Positions 8,561-16,986 of a stretch of 26,588 bases of DNA are shown one piece after another. The stretch covers positions 1-26,588 of the forward strand of contig CAZIDG010000058.1 of NCBI GenBank assembly GCA_964538065.1, given 5' to 3'. Under the pieces are notes generated by a model. It was not told the origin of the DNA. It saw only the letters and a program-made list of their open reading frames with translations, and searched no databases. Position numbers and translations under genes: made by a program. Origin of the DNA: G963664225 sp964538065. GTDB taxonomy: Bacteria > Verrucomicrobiota > Verrucomicrobiia > Limisphaerales > UBA1319. The stretch's first letter is position 1. Each line of letters starts with the position of its first letter.

Positions 8561-9699
8561 GCGTTGCGGCGCTCCTTTATAAAGCCAAACAGGTGCATCA
8601 CGAATTGGTACAAGAGTCCCGCTGATACGAGAACGCAGGATACATACGGGGTGAGCCAGCTCGGGTTGCGTACGACCTGGAGAATGGAGATCCGCGGATC
8701 ATTCTCATCGAACCCCGACTGATAAAAAGTCTCCCCCCCATACCGAAGGGGATTATTCATAAAGATCAGCACTTCGCGATCCTCACCGGAAGACGGGTTC
8801 TGAATGCGCACCCGGCTGGAAAAATTTCTGGGAATGTCGGTGCCTTGGTACTTGTCATGCCTGAATTCCTTGAGTTCCAAAAAGAAGGGTTTGTAATAAC
8901 GGCGCGGACGCATCTCGAAGCCATACGTCCTGCCATTCACCTGGAACTCCTGGCGGGCATCAAGCATGGCCGAGGCCAGCCAGAAGCTCTGCGTGCCACC
9001 GGGACTCACAACGTCAAAGGTGACACTGGGCAGGTTTCGCTCATCCATTTGGATGGCAGACGGGACCGCCTGAATGGCCAGAGTGCGCCCCAGGCCTTGC
9101 GTGGCGGCCGTCGCCGTATTGCTGGCTGAGCCTTCCAGACGGGAAAGCCGGGAATTGGGCCAGAATTCGCGAAGGCGTATTTCAAACGGCATGTTCTCCA
9201 GGTGAAGGGTTTTCCCGGGAATCAGCAGCGGCTCGGGGATGACCGCCACGTCATCAAAATCTTTTTGACTTTCGTCGATGATGGCGAACTCAAATTGACG
9301 GCTGTTCTCCGAATAGTTTCTGGCCTCGCCTTCACCGAGACGCATGTGGCTCTCCACCTGAAGAAGGTCGGAAACGAACTGTCCTGCCAGCAATAGGATG
9401 ATGCCGATATGGATCATGTGCAGGCCCAGCGTGGTCTTGTTTAAGACCAAACGTTTCAGGAAGGAAGCCACCAGGTTGAGCATGAGCACACAACCCACGA
9501 GATAACCTCCCGGGAAGATGGGGATATGAAGCGAACCGGCATTCCAGAAGATGAACAGGCTCCGGAAATAGCGGTTTTGAGCCGCATAGAGACCTTCATT
9601 CACCTGGGCCATCGTCCCGATGAAGACGAGCACCATGGCCAGCACCAGGCAGACCACTGTCAGTCGCAAGGAGGCAAAGATATCGAAAAGGCGTTTCAT
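8557..9699 (-). CDS. resB: ResB-like cytochrome c biogenesis protein
   Basis: A 380-residue ResB/Ccs1 family protein, the partner of CcsA in system II haem delivery. Membrane segments are at about 10-30 (LTVVCLVLAMVLVFIGTMAQ), 64-86 and 93-113 (HMIHIGIILLLAGQFV). A large periplasmic domain (about 115-345) follows, and a last helix is at about 348-372. The periplasmic part carries RNYSENSRQFEFAI, MPFEIRLREF and NNPLRYGGETFYQSGF, typical of the family, where the late YGG..FYQS segment lies before the final helix. At 380 residues it is shorter than many ResB proteins. It sits 4 bases after the lipoprotein gene and overlaps ccsA by 4 bases, so the three are almost surely co-transcribed. No Shine-Dalgarno sequence is visible; translation is probably coupled to the upstream gene. 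Confidence 0.92.
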   Translation of the reverse strand: MKRLFDIFASLRLTVVCLVLAMVLVFIGTMAQVNEGLYAAQNRYFRSLFIFWNAGSLHIPIFPGGYLVGCVLMLNLVASFLKRLVLNKTTLGLHMIHIGIILLLAGQFVSDLLQVESHMRLGEGEARNYSENSRQFEFAIIDESQKDFDDVAVIPEPLLIPGKTLHLENMPFEIRLREFWPNSRLSRLEGSASNTATAATQGLGRTLAIQAVPSAIQMDERNLPSVTFDVVSPGGTQSFWLASAMLDARQEFQVNGRTYGFEMRPRRYYKPFFLELKEFRHDKYQGTDIPRNFSSRVRIQNPSSGEDREVLIFMNNPLRYGGETFYQSGFDENDPRISILQVVRNPSWLTPYVSCVLVSAGLLYQFVMHLFGFIKERRNA

Positions 9700-9703
9700 C
9701 GTT

Positions 9704-10321
9704 TTACCAGGCGTTTTTGACCATGTTCACCAATTGCTCCTTTTCCCGCTCCGCAAGGGATTCATCGCCAAGAAGTTTGAAGAACCATGTCTGGCCGTCA
9801 CGCGGAACGATGACGCTGATCAATCGCCTTTGGTTCTGAGGATTAACCAGGTCCACCAGCGTGGCCCTGGCGCCATTGAGTTCAAGCGGTTGCGAAACCT
9901 GACTGATTTGATCCTGCGATATGGGTTCCAGGCCGATTTGGCTCCGCCATCGGTTGATATTTGCAAACAAACCACCCACATCGCCTGGGAATGTGGTGAT
10001 GGTGGCCTCGGCAACCCGTCCGTCCGCACTCATGGAATAGCGTGCCACCTGCATTTGCCCAGGCGTTTCCGCCTTCCAGGTGGATGGCATGACCAGCCGG
10101 GGCTCGACCACGCGATTTGTGCTGTCATGGGTCGGGGATGAGGGGGGCTCACTCACCTGGCCAAGCGCAGGCTTTTCCTTGGGAATGCGGTAATACTGGA
10201 TTTGGGACCGATCGCAGCCCGTGATCGTGCAGACGGCGAAAACCGCCGCCAAAATCAGGGCAGACGGGAACAAAGGGGTGGATTTGGCTTTGTCGTGCCG
10301 CGACCGGTTTACAAAAAGCAT
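9704..10321 (-). CDS. Predicted lipoprotein, first gene of the resB-ccsA unit
   Basis: A 205-residue protein with a hydrophobic leader (about 17-33) and a lipobox ITGC at 33-36, so C36 is likely lipidated and the protein anchored on the periplasmic side. After a proline- and serine-rich linker (about 50-80) comes one small domain containing TWKAETPGQMQ, ATITTFPGDVGGLFANINRW, LVDLVNPQNQRRLISVIV and GQTWFFKLLGDESL. I do not recognise a named family. It is 4 bases upstream of resB and shares its direction, so a supporting role in cytochrome c maturation or respiration is inferred from context only. Just upstream on the minus strand, TATACT (10333-10338) could be a -10 element without a good -35; if used it would give an almost leaderless mRNA. 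Confidence 0.75.
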   Translation of the reverse strand: MLFVNRSRHDKAKSTPLFPSALILAAVFAVCTITGCDRSQIQYYRIPKEKPALGQVSEPPSSPTHDSTNRVVEPRLVMPSTWKAETPGQMQVARYSMSADGRVAEATITTFPGDVGGLFANINRWRSQIGLEPISQDQISQVSQPLELNGARATLVDLVNPQNQRRLISVIVPRDGQTWFFKLLGDESLAEREKEQLVNMVKNAW

Positions 10322-10378
10322 GGCAATATCCCAGTATATCGTTCATCGAGAAGCCCGTAACCGGGCTCCATGCCCCAT

Positions 10379-10418
10379 AAAATAAACGAGGCGGCCCGAT
10401 TTGCAAGGACGGGCCGCC
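10379..10418 (-). terminator. Terminator downstream of rho
   Basis: A G+C-rich 9-bp perfect stem (10390-10398 with 10410-10418) with an 11-base loop is followed on the minus strand by a T-rich tract (TCGTTTATTTT). It lies about 37 bases after the rho stop codon and separates the fusion-rho unit from the lipoprotein-resB-ccsA unit. Confidence 0.75.
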
Positions 10419-10454
10419 CCAGTGTTCAATACTTTTCCTCTGCGCTGGGGTCAA

Positions 10455-12098
10455 TTAACTGACGCCCATGCTCAGCAGAAATTCAATATTGCTCTTGGTC
10501 TGCTTCAATTTCTTGAGCAGGAGTTCCATGGCTTCAACCGGCGGCACCCCTGTAAGGGCGCGCCGTAGCACCACCACCCGGCTGTGTTCATCCGGATGAT
10601 AGAGCAGCTCTTCCTTGCGCGTGCCGGAGAGCTCGATGTTGATCGAGGGGAAGATGCGGCGCTCGACCAGATGGCGGTCCAGGTTGACCTCCATGTTGCC
10701 CGTGCCTTTGAATTCCTCAAAGATGACTTCATCCATGCGCGATCCTGTGTCGATCAGGGCGGTGGCAATGATCGTCAGCGAGCCGCCTTCCTCAATATTA
10801 CGGGCGGCGCCAAAGAACCGCTTCGGTTTATGAAGGGCGTTGGCATCCACACCTCCGGAGAGGATTTTGCCCGAATGGGGCTGCACGGTGTTATAGGCGC
10901 GAGCCAGACGGGTGATGGAGTCGAGCAGGATCACCACGTCGCGTTTCTGCTCCACCATGCGCTTGGCCTTTTCGATGACCATCTCGGCCACCTGGATGTG
11001 GCGTTCGGGGGGTTCATCGAACGTGGAACTGATGACTTCCGCCGGTTTGCAGGTGCGTTCCATGTCCGTCACTTCCTCGGGACGTTCGTCGATGAGGAGA
11101 ATGAACAGGTAAGCCTCCGGATTGTTCTTCAGAATCGCGTTGGCCAGCTTCTGCATCAACACCGTTTTGCCTGTGCGCGGAGGCGCCACAATAAGCCCGC
11201 GTGTTCCCTTGCCGATCGGACACACAAGATCAAGCACGCGCGTGGACAATTCATCCGGCTCTGTTTCGAGAATGAATCGTTTGTTCGGAAAGAGCGGCGT
11301 CAGGTTGTCGAAATGCGTCTTGTCCTTGGCCTTGTCCGGATCCTCCTTGTCGATGGCTTCGATCTTGAGGAGCGCAAAGAAGCGTTCTTTTTCCTTGGGC
11401 GGGCGAATCTGCCCGGCCACCAGATTGCCGGTTTGCAGCGTGAAGCGCCGGATCTGCGAGGGGGATACATAGATATCCTCCGGGCAGGGAAGGTAATTGA
11501 AGCTCTGCGAGCGCAGGAATCCAAAACCATCGGGCAGGATTTCCAGCACACCTTCAGCGAACATGATGCCACTGCGTTCTGCATTGCGTTGCAGAAGCTG
11601 ATATATCAGTTCGTGCTTCTTGAGGGTGCCGAAATTCTCAATGCCAAATTCCTTGGCCATCCTGTTGAGGTCAGGCATCGACATGGCCTGCAACTTGCTG
11701 ATGTTGACGGCATTGGCGCGCGCCTCAGGTGTGGCTACTGGAACGGGTTCCTCATCCACATCCGGCATCGGGGGAGGCTGGGGCTTGCGTTCAGGCCGCG
11801 CCTCCGGCTCGGGAGCTGCGACAGACTCGGTCTCCGCCTCCATTTCGGGTTCGCGCTCGATCGGTTCAGCGACTTCGCGGGGACGGCGTCCACGACCCCG
11901 GCCTCGACCGACCATCTTCTCTTCAGCAAGTTTCGCCTCAACCGGCCTGGCCGGTTCGGTAGCGACGGGCAGTTCCTGTTGTTGAGGCGCAGATTCAACA
12001 GGGGCTGTGGTGCCAAGGGGTTCCTCAATCGGCGCCGCTTTCTTGGCGCGCCCTTTCGGAGCCTTGGGCTTGGTATCAGACTTGGGAGCTCTAGGCAT
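10455..12098 (-). CDS. rho: Transcription termination factor Rho with long disordered N-terminal extension
   Basis: A 547-residue hexameric RNA-dependent ATPase that ends transcription. The conserved body starts near residue 132 with the Rho N-terminal helical domain (NISKLQAMSMPDLNRMAKEF). The RNA-binding cold-shock-like domain follows (EGVLEILPDGFGFLRS, 182-197; EDIYVSPSQIRRF, 207-219). The motor has Walker A APPRTGKT (305-312), LLIDERPEEV (334-343), Walker B VVILLDSITRLARAYN (388-403), and Q/R-loop region segments KILSGGVDANALHKPKRFFG and AARNIEEGGSLT. The first ~130 residues are an extension absent from E. coli Rho: Lys/Pro-rich, then a VGRGRGRGRRPRE block (63-75), then acidic Glu/Pro-rich. 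It starts 5 bases after the fusion gene's stop, with no Shine-Dalgarno sequence visible, which suggests coupled translation. Confidence 0.97.
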   Translation of the reverse strand: MPRAPKSDTKPKAPKGRAKKAAPIEEPLGTTAPVESAPQQQELPVATEPARPVEAKLAEEKMVGRGRGRGRRPREVAEPIEREPEMEAETESVAAPEPEARPERKPQPPPMPDVDEEPVPVATPEARANAVNISKLQAMSMPDLNRMAKEFGIENFGTLKKHELIYQLLQRNAERSGIMFAEGVLEILPDGFGFLRSQSFNYLPCPEDIYVSPSQIRRFTLQTGNLVAGQIRPPKEKERFFALLKIEAIDKEDPDKAKDKTHFDNLTPLFPNKRFILETEPDELSTRVLDLVCPIGKGTRGLIVAPPRTGKTVLMQKLANAILKNNPEAYLFILLIDERPEEVTDMERTCKPAEVISSTFDEPPERHIQVAEMVIEKAKRMVEQKRDVVILLDSITRLARAYNTVQPHSGKILSGGVDANALHKPKRFFGAARNIEEGGSLTIIATALIDTGSRMDEVIFEEFKGTGNMEVNLDRHLVERRIFPSINIELSGTRKEELLYHPDEHSRVVVLRRALTGVPPVEAMELLLKKLKQTKSNIEFLLSMGVS

Positions 12099-12103
12099 AT
12101 TCG

Positions 12104-14278
12104 TTAGTACGGTAATGGAAATTTCTCAGTAAGCTCGCGCACGCGGGTTCTGACCGCGCGGGCGGTGTCGGCGTTTTTGATGTCCAAAAGGACTTCGCTG
12201 ATCATGTCGGCAATGGCGGCCATTTCTGACTCTTTCATGCCGCGTGTGGTCACCGCAGGGGTGCCAACGCGAATGCCACTGGCCTGAAAAGGCGAGCGTG
12301 TTTCAAAGGGAATCGTATTCTTGTTCACGGTGATGCCGGCCTGGTCCAGGGCGGCCTGGCATTCCTTGCCGGTCATGCCCCGGGCGCCAACGTCCACCAG
12401 CATGAGGTGATTATCCGTGCCGCCACTCACCAGCCGGAATCCATTCCTCAACAGGCCATCGGCCATGGTCTTGGCGTTTTTGACGATCTGCTGTTGATAG
12501 GCCTTGAAATCAGGCTGCAAGGCTTCGTGGAAACAAACCGCCTTGGCGGCAATGACGTGTTCCAAGGGCCCGCCCTGCACACCCGGGAATGCCTGGGAAT
12601 CGATCTCCTTGGCATATTTCTCCGGACAGAGAATCAGGCCGCCGCGCGGTCCGCGCAGTGTCTTGTGGGTCGTGGTGGTGACGAAATCCGCCTGTCCCAC
12701 CGGGGAGGGATGCAGCCCCGCCGCCACAAGACCGGCAATGTGGGCGATGTCGGCCAGCAGGAAAGCGTTGATCTCATGCGCAATCTCAGCCATGCGTTTG
12801 AAATCGATGATCCGTGGATAGGCGCTGGCGCCCACGGTGATCATGCGGGGACGATGCTCCCGGGCCATCGCGGCCAGTTCATCGTAGTCGATGCGTTCAT
12901 CCTTCTGGGACACGCCATAGTGCACGACCTCGAAGAAACGCCCCGAGAAATTGACCTTGTTGCCATGGGTCAGGTGACCGCCGTGGCTCAGATTCATCGT
13001 CAAAATCTTGTCGCCCGGCTTGAGCATGGCGAAATAGACGATCATGTTGGCCGCGCTGCCGCAGTGCGGCTGGACGTTGGCATGCTCCGCGCCGAAGAGT
13101 TTCTTGGCGCGTTCAATGGCCAGTTGTTCGGTTACGTCCACGTACTCGCATCCGCCATACCAGCGCTTGCCCGGATAGCCTTCGGCATATTTATTGGTCA
13201 GCACCGATCCCTGGGCCTCCATGACCGCCGGACTGGTGAAATTCTCGCTTGCGATCAGTTCGATGTTTTCCTGCTGGCGCTGGGTTTCCATCTTGATCGC
13301 TTCCGCCACCTCGGGATCCACCACCCGAAGGCGCAGCTCAGCAGGAGCCCCGCAGGATTCCATTTTCGCCACGCGACGGGCATGCCGTCCGGCGTCGAAG
13401 TCTGCGGCCAGGAATGCCTCGAGGGTTTTGATCGCATCAGAAACGGATGTGTTCTTGGCGCTCAGGCACAAGACGTTCGCGTTGTTATGCTGGCGGGAAA
13501 GGGTGGCCGTTTCCGCATCCAGTGCCAGGGCGGCGCGGATTCCTGCATCCTTGTTTGCGGTGATGCTCATGCCCAGACCGGTCATGCACACCAGCACCCC
13601 GAAATCACATTGGTGATCCGTGATGCTTCGGGTCACTGCATGGGCATAGTCGGGATAATCCACCGGCTCGGTCGAGTGCGTGCCCATGTCCAGCACGGTC
13701 CAGCCGTTTTTTTCGAGATGAGACTTGAGGGCTTCTTTTATTTCAAAACCACGATGGTCGGAGCCCAGAGCAATTTGTTTTGTCTTCACAGTATTTACGT
13801 TCAAAGTTGCTGCGTTCGGATTCTGTTGTTCAATGAAATTCAAAAGTGACGGCAGTGCGTTGCGAATCTGATCCCGGCAGTTGGCATACACCTCGCAACT
13901 GCCGCCGATGGGATCGGAAATATCCTTCTGGTACGGCTTGAGCCGTTCATCGAATTCACGCACCAAAAACGTTTTCTCAGAGGCATGAGGATAGAGCAGG
14001 TTCACTGCATCCACATGGCCATGAGTCATGCCCAGGATGTAATCAGCCTTGGCCACCAGTTCCGCTGTCAACTGGCGGCTGCGATGGCCGGAGATGTCGA
14101 TGCCGATCTCCTTCATGACCCGGATGGCATTGACACTGGCTGCCTGACCGTCAATTGCACCCACCCCGGCGGACAATACCGTGTATGCCGAATGGTTTTT
14201 TGTGGAATGCCTGAAAAGGCCTTCCGCCATCGGGCTGCGGCATAAATTGCCGGTGCATATAAAAAGGATTGTCTTCAT
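12104..14278 (-). CDS. glyA: Three-domain fusion: low-molecular-weight phosphatase - RpiB - serine hydroxymethyltransferase (GlyA)
   Basis: One uninterrupted 724-residue frame carries three enzymes. Residues 1-150 are a low-molecular-weight protein phosphatase with the CX5R loop CTGNLCRS (C8, R14) and late acid D122 (SDPIGGS). Residues 167-295 are ribose-5-phosphate isomerase B: SDHRGFE (D174, H175), catalytic C231 in VCMTGLGMS, H264 in RQHNNANVL. Here M232 replaces the usual glycine after the cysteine. Residues about 315-724 are a complete serine hydroxymethyltransferase: ENIELIASENF, NKYAEGYPGKRWYGG, DIAHIAGLVAAG, and PLP lysine K539 in TTTTHKTLRGPRGG. GlyA converts serine plus tetrahydrofolate to glycine plus methylene-tetrahydrofolate; RpiB interconverts ribose- and ribulose-5-phosphate. 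Leu12, where the arginine phosphatase YwlE has Thr, argues for tyrosine-type specificity. The order matches Bacillus ywlE-ywlF-ywlG-glyA without ywlG. An internal ATG at 13363 before the GlyA part has no clear ribosome-binding site. Confidence 0.93.
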   Translation of the reverse strand: MKTILFICTGNLCRSPMAEGLFRHSTKNHSAYTVLSAGVGAIDGQAASVNAIRVMKEIGIDISGHRSRQLTAELVAKADYILGMTHGHVDAVNLLYPHASEKTFLVREFDERLKPYQKDISDPIGGSCEVYANCRDQIRNALPSLLNFIEQQNPNAATLNVNTVKTKQIALGSDHRGFEIKEALKSHLEKNGWTVLDMGTHSTEPVDYPDYAHAVTRSITDHQCDFGVLVCMTGLGMSITANKDAGIRAALALDAETATLSRQHNNANVLCLSAKNTSVSDAIKTLEAFLAADFDAGRHARRVAKMESCGAPAELRLRVVDPEVAEAIKMETQRQQENIELIASENFTSPAVMEAQGSVLTNKYAEGYPGKRWYGGCEYVDVTEQLAIERAKKLFGAEHANVQPHCGSAANMIVYFAMLKPGDKILTMNLSHGGHLTHGNKVNFSGRFFEVVHYGVSQKDERIDYDELAAMAREHRPRMITVGASAYPRIIDFKRMAEIAHEINAFLLADIAHIAGLVAAGLHPSPVGQADFVTTTTHKTLRGPRGGLILCPEKYAKEIDSQAFPGVQGGPLEHVIAAKAVCFHEALQPDFKAYQQQIVKNAKTMADGLLRNGFRLVSGGTDNHLMLVDVGARGMTGKECQAALDQAGITVNKNTIPFETRSPFQASGIRVGTPAVTTRGMKESEMAAIADMISEVLLDIKNADTARAVRTRVRELTEKFPLPY

Positions 14279-14497
14279 AAAGTATCCGGACCTGCTCGTT
14301 TGGGAACGGATTCGGATGCGTTGCTGGTCAAATCACCATATGCCAAATTAATGCCAGGCTAAAATACCAATCCCCAAAGGGTTAAATGTTTGAGGCCACC
14401 GGATTTTGTGGGATGTTCATCGCTGGCAAGTAAGAGTAAGATGCGGTGTCCTTGTGAAAAGGTCAATCCGATATTTGTATGCTGCTTCGGAATGCCG

Positions 14498-15574
14498 TCA
14501 GGACTTGCTGGTTTTGTGTAATACCCCCAAGCCTTTGAGCACATCCAAAGCCCTCGCAACCAGAGGGTCTTGCACCACAGGTTTTAGCTTCTTTTCCTCC
14601 ACGGGAGTGGTCGTGTATTCGCTGTCTTCAGGAGATTCACCCTCGCGCTGCATTCGTACCAGGTCAGCTTCATTGACACGATGTCTGGCAGCAGGATTGG
14701 TGGAGGTCGCTTGTGATGTTTCCGCAACCGTTTTCAGCCCTCCAGCCTTTTGTGTGGTGTTTGTATGCAGGACTTTATAGGCATCCTGCAGGTATGCTTT
14801 TTCGTCTTCGGGCTGAACAGCCACCGCAATGTCGGGTTTCAGCCCATCTTTCGAAATGGTCAGTGATGGACCTATATGTGCCTCTGCTGTCGCCAGTTGA
14901 ATGCTGGCACCCTTGGAGAGTTGGATCGTACGGTAGGCCGCCGCCTTGCCCGCCGTATGGCTGCCAATCAAAAGGCCTGAGGCAAACTCCCGCAGGATGC
15001 CTGCAAAAGCCTCAGCAGATCCCTCTGTCTGGCCATTGATCAAGATCATCACGGGCGCATGAAGTCCGGCAGCCTCACCTTCTGTCCGAAACGTTTGATC
15101 ACCCAACTTCAACACTTCCTTGTCGGGTCCCGTGAACAGACTGGCCGAGTCCGAGGCGCTCTTGAAGTCGGTCCCTTTGGCAAACCTCAGATCCAGGATA
15201 ATGCCTTGTGGTGCATTTGTTTGCTTGAGCGATTGAAGAGCCTGGTTCAAGGCTTCTCGCAATGCCGGGGTGACATTTTCAATCCTGATGTAGGCGTAGG
15301 CATCCTCCAGGAGGATGCTCCGTGCAATGATCCCCTGGACGGCATGGGTGGCATCGTTGGTCCTGGGGGTTCCCAGGTAGGCCCGTGGTTCAAGTTGCTG
15401 GAGCAAACCGACAACAGCCGAACGGTTTAGGTCAGAGTCAGTAAGGTCCGTCAGATTGGTGCGAACAGCCTCGTAGACTTCACGGAAATCCGGAGTTGCT
15501 TCCGATTGGGCATGAGTTCCCATGGGAAGACAGATCCCCATTGTTAACATCGCCAATGAAAGGAGTATGCGCAT
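14498..15574 (-). CDS. Exported S41 (C-terminal processing) peptidase-like protein, possibly inactive
   Basis: The frame is open from 15628, but ATG 15574 is the better start: it follows the purD stop by one base and opens a signal peptide (MRILLSLAMLTMGICLPMGTHA, about 1-22, split here by its natural cleavage after A22). The 358-residue product has an S41 core: YAYIRIENVTPALREAL (93-109), GIILDLRFAKGTDF (124-137), VMILINGQTEGSAEAFAG (175-192), LIGSHTAGKAA (202-212), and a late DGLKPDIAV. K210 fits the catalytic lysine. The family's nucleophile lies three residues before the conserved Glu (E188); here that position is G185, with a serine one residue later (S186). Catalysis is therefore doubtful. 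No PDZ domain is visible and the tail (about 275-358) looks disordered. It is co-transcribed with purD. Confidence 0.78.
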   Translation of the reverse strand: MRILLSLAMLTMGICLPMGTHAQSEATPDFREVYEAVRTNLTDLTDSDLNRSAVVGLLQQLEPRAYLGTPRTNDATHAVQGIIARSILLEDAYAYIRIENVTPALREALNQALQSLKQTNAPQGIILDLRFAKGTDFKSASDSASLFTGPDKEVLKLGDQTFRTEGEAAGLHAPVMILINGQTEGSAEAFAGILREFASGLLIGSHTAGKAAAYRTIQLSKGASIQLATAEAHIGPSLTISKDGLKPDIAVAVQPEDEKAYLQDAYKVLHTNTTQKAGGLKTVAETSQATSTNPAARHRVNEADLVRMQREGESPEDSEYTTTPVEEKKLKPVVQDPLVARALDVLKGLGVLHKTSKS

Positions 15575-15575
15575 A

Positions 15576-16871
15576 TTATTTTCCAAGCGCCTTCGCACCA
15601 ATATCGTGGCGATATTGCGCTCCATCAAATTGAATCATGTCCACGGCACGATAGGCTGTTTCACGTGCCGATGCCAGGGTGTCGGCCCATGACGTGACTC
15701 CTAGAACCCTTCCTCCCGACGTGACAACCTGTCCGTCTTTCAGAGCGGTGCCTGCATGGAAAACCTTGGTGTTGGGCAACTGGGCGGCATGGGCTAATCC
15801 GTTGATGACTTTGCCTTTGGCGTAAGATCCAGGGTAACCTCCGGACGCCATCACCACACAGACACAGGCGCCTGATTTCCATTCCAGTTGAATCTTGTTC
15901 AGGCATCCATCGACGCAGGCATTCATCACCTCGAAAAGGTCGTTCTTGAGTCTGGGGAGATAAACCTGGGTTTCGGGATCTCCAAACCTTGCATTGAATT
16001 CCAATACCTTCGGACCGTTGCGGGTCAAAATGACTCCGGGATAAATGATGCCCCGATAATCAATGCCTTCCGCCTGGCAACCTGCAAGCCAAGGCTTTAG
16101 GATCAATTGATCAATCTGGTGCAGTTCGTCAGCACTGAGAAAGGGAGTAGGGGAATAGGTGCCCATGCCACCGGTATTGGGGCCCTCATCGTGATCGAAT
16201 GCGCGCTTGTGATCCTGGGATGTCGGGAAAAGATGGGCGACCTTGCCGTCACACAGGGCGTGCAAGGAAACTTCCATGCCTTCGAGAAACTCCTGGATTA
16301 CCACGGAACTGCCTGCGGTTCCGAAGGTTCTCTTCACCATCATGTCGTTGACTGCCGCCGCGGCATCCTGGATGTTGTGGCAGACCACAACACCTTTTCC
16401 AAGCGCCAAACCATCCGCCTTCACAGCGCAGTGGCCATCCAAAGACTCAATAAAGGCTTGTGCTTCTTTGGGATCCGTGAACATGCCAGCCCGGGCCGTT
16501 GGCACTCCGTGCTTTTGCATGAACTGTTGGGAAAAGACCTTGGAGGCTTCAAATTGAGCGGCCCGCTTATTGGGCCCCCAAATTCGAAGTCCATGGCCTT
16601 GAAAAAGATCCACTATGCCCAGGCCCAGGGGATTATCCGGACCTACGACTGTAAGGTCACACCGATGCTCCCGGGCGAATTGAAGGAGTTCAGAGAGGTT
16701 TTCTGCGCCAATGGGAACACACTGCACCAGACGGTTGTTGGCAGCCAGAGTTTCTGTGCCAATGCCCGCATTGCCTGGCGCACACCACATTTCGGTAATA
16801 TGAGGTGATTGAGCGAGTTTCCAAACCAAGGCGTGTTCACGCCCTCCAGAACCTATGACCAGCACTTTCAT
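15576..16871 (-). CDS. purD: Phosphoribosylamine-glycine ligase (GAR synthetase)
   Basis: A 431-residue enzyme of de novo purine synthesis that joins glycine to 5-phosphoribosylamine using ATP. Length and motifs are standard: MKVLVIGSGGREHAL at the N-terminus, CAPGNAGIG (30-38), GPDNPLGLGI (77-86, with Asp where Glu is usual), ATP-grasp VKADGLALGKGV (150-161), the signature QDHKRAFDHDEGPNTGGMG (219-237), and EFNARFGDPETQ (291-302), which holds metal-binding residues. The C-terminal lid (SGACVCVVMASGGYPGSY, then HAGTALKDGQVVTSGGRVL) is complete. A GGGGTG sequence lies about 6 bases before the ATG. Glycine, its substrate, is the product of the GlyA domain encoded about 1.3 kb downstream on the same strand. 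It is transcribed divergently from apbE. Confidence 0.97.
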   Translation of the reverse strand: MKVLVIGSGGREHALVWKLAQSPHITEMWCAPGNAGIGTETLAANNRLVQCVPIGAENLSELLQFAREHRCDLTVVGPDNPLGLGIVDLFQGHGLRIWGPNKRAAQFEASKVFSQQFMQKHGVPTARAGMFTDPKEAQAFIESLDGHCAVKADGLALGKGVVVCHNIQDAAAAVNDMMVKRTFGTAGSSVVIQEFLEGMEVSLHALCDGKVAHLFPTSQDHKRAFDHDEGPNTGGMGTYSPTPFLSADELHQIDQLILKPWLAGCQAEGIDYRGIIYPGVILTRNGPKVLEFNARFGDPETQVYLPRLKNDLFEVMNACVDGCLNKIQLEWKSGACVCVVMASGGYPGSYAKGKVINGLAHAAQLPNTKVFHAGTALKDGQVVTSGGRVLGVTSWADTLASARETAYRAVDMIQFDGAQYRHDIGAKALGK

Positions 16872-16986
16872 TGAGGCACCCCATCAAACAGCAAATAGCT
16901 CGTGTATGCAAAACAAAACTCGAGTTCCCGCCTCAACCGATCCCTCCATTCCAACCCTCTCTTCACGCCTTAATCAGGAAGGATTC

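Noticed and set aside
10584..12107. Long plus-strand open frame of 507 codons opposite rho
   Set aside because: It is antisense to the unmistakable rho gene. Its translation is His/Arg/Leu-rich without domains, a mirror effect of biased codon use.
12407..13849. Plus-strand open frame of 480 codons opposite the fusion gene
   Set aside because: Shadow of the GlyA and RpiB coding sequence; no recognisable motifs.
15575..15628. Upstream start of the S41-like gene at 15628
   Set aside because: It overlaps the end of purD and adds 18 residues before a normal signal peptide; ATG 15574 follows the purD stop by one base.
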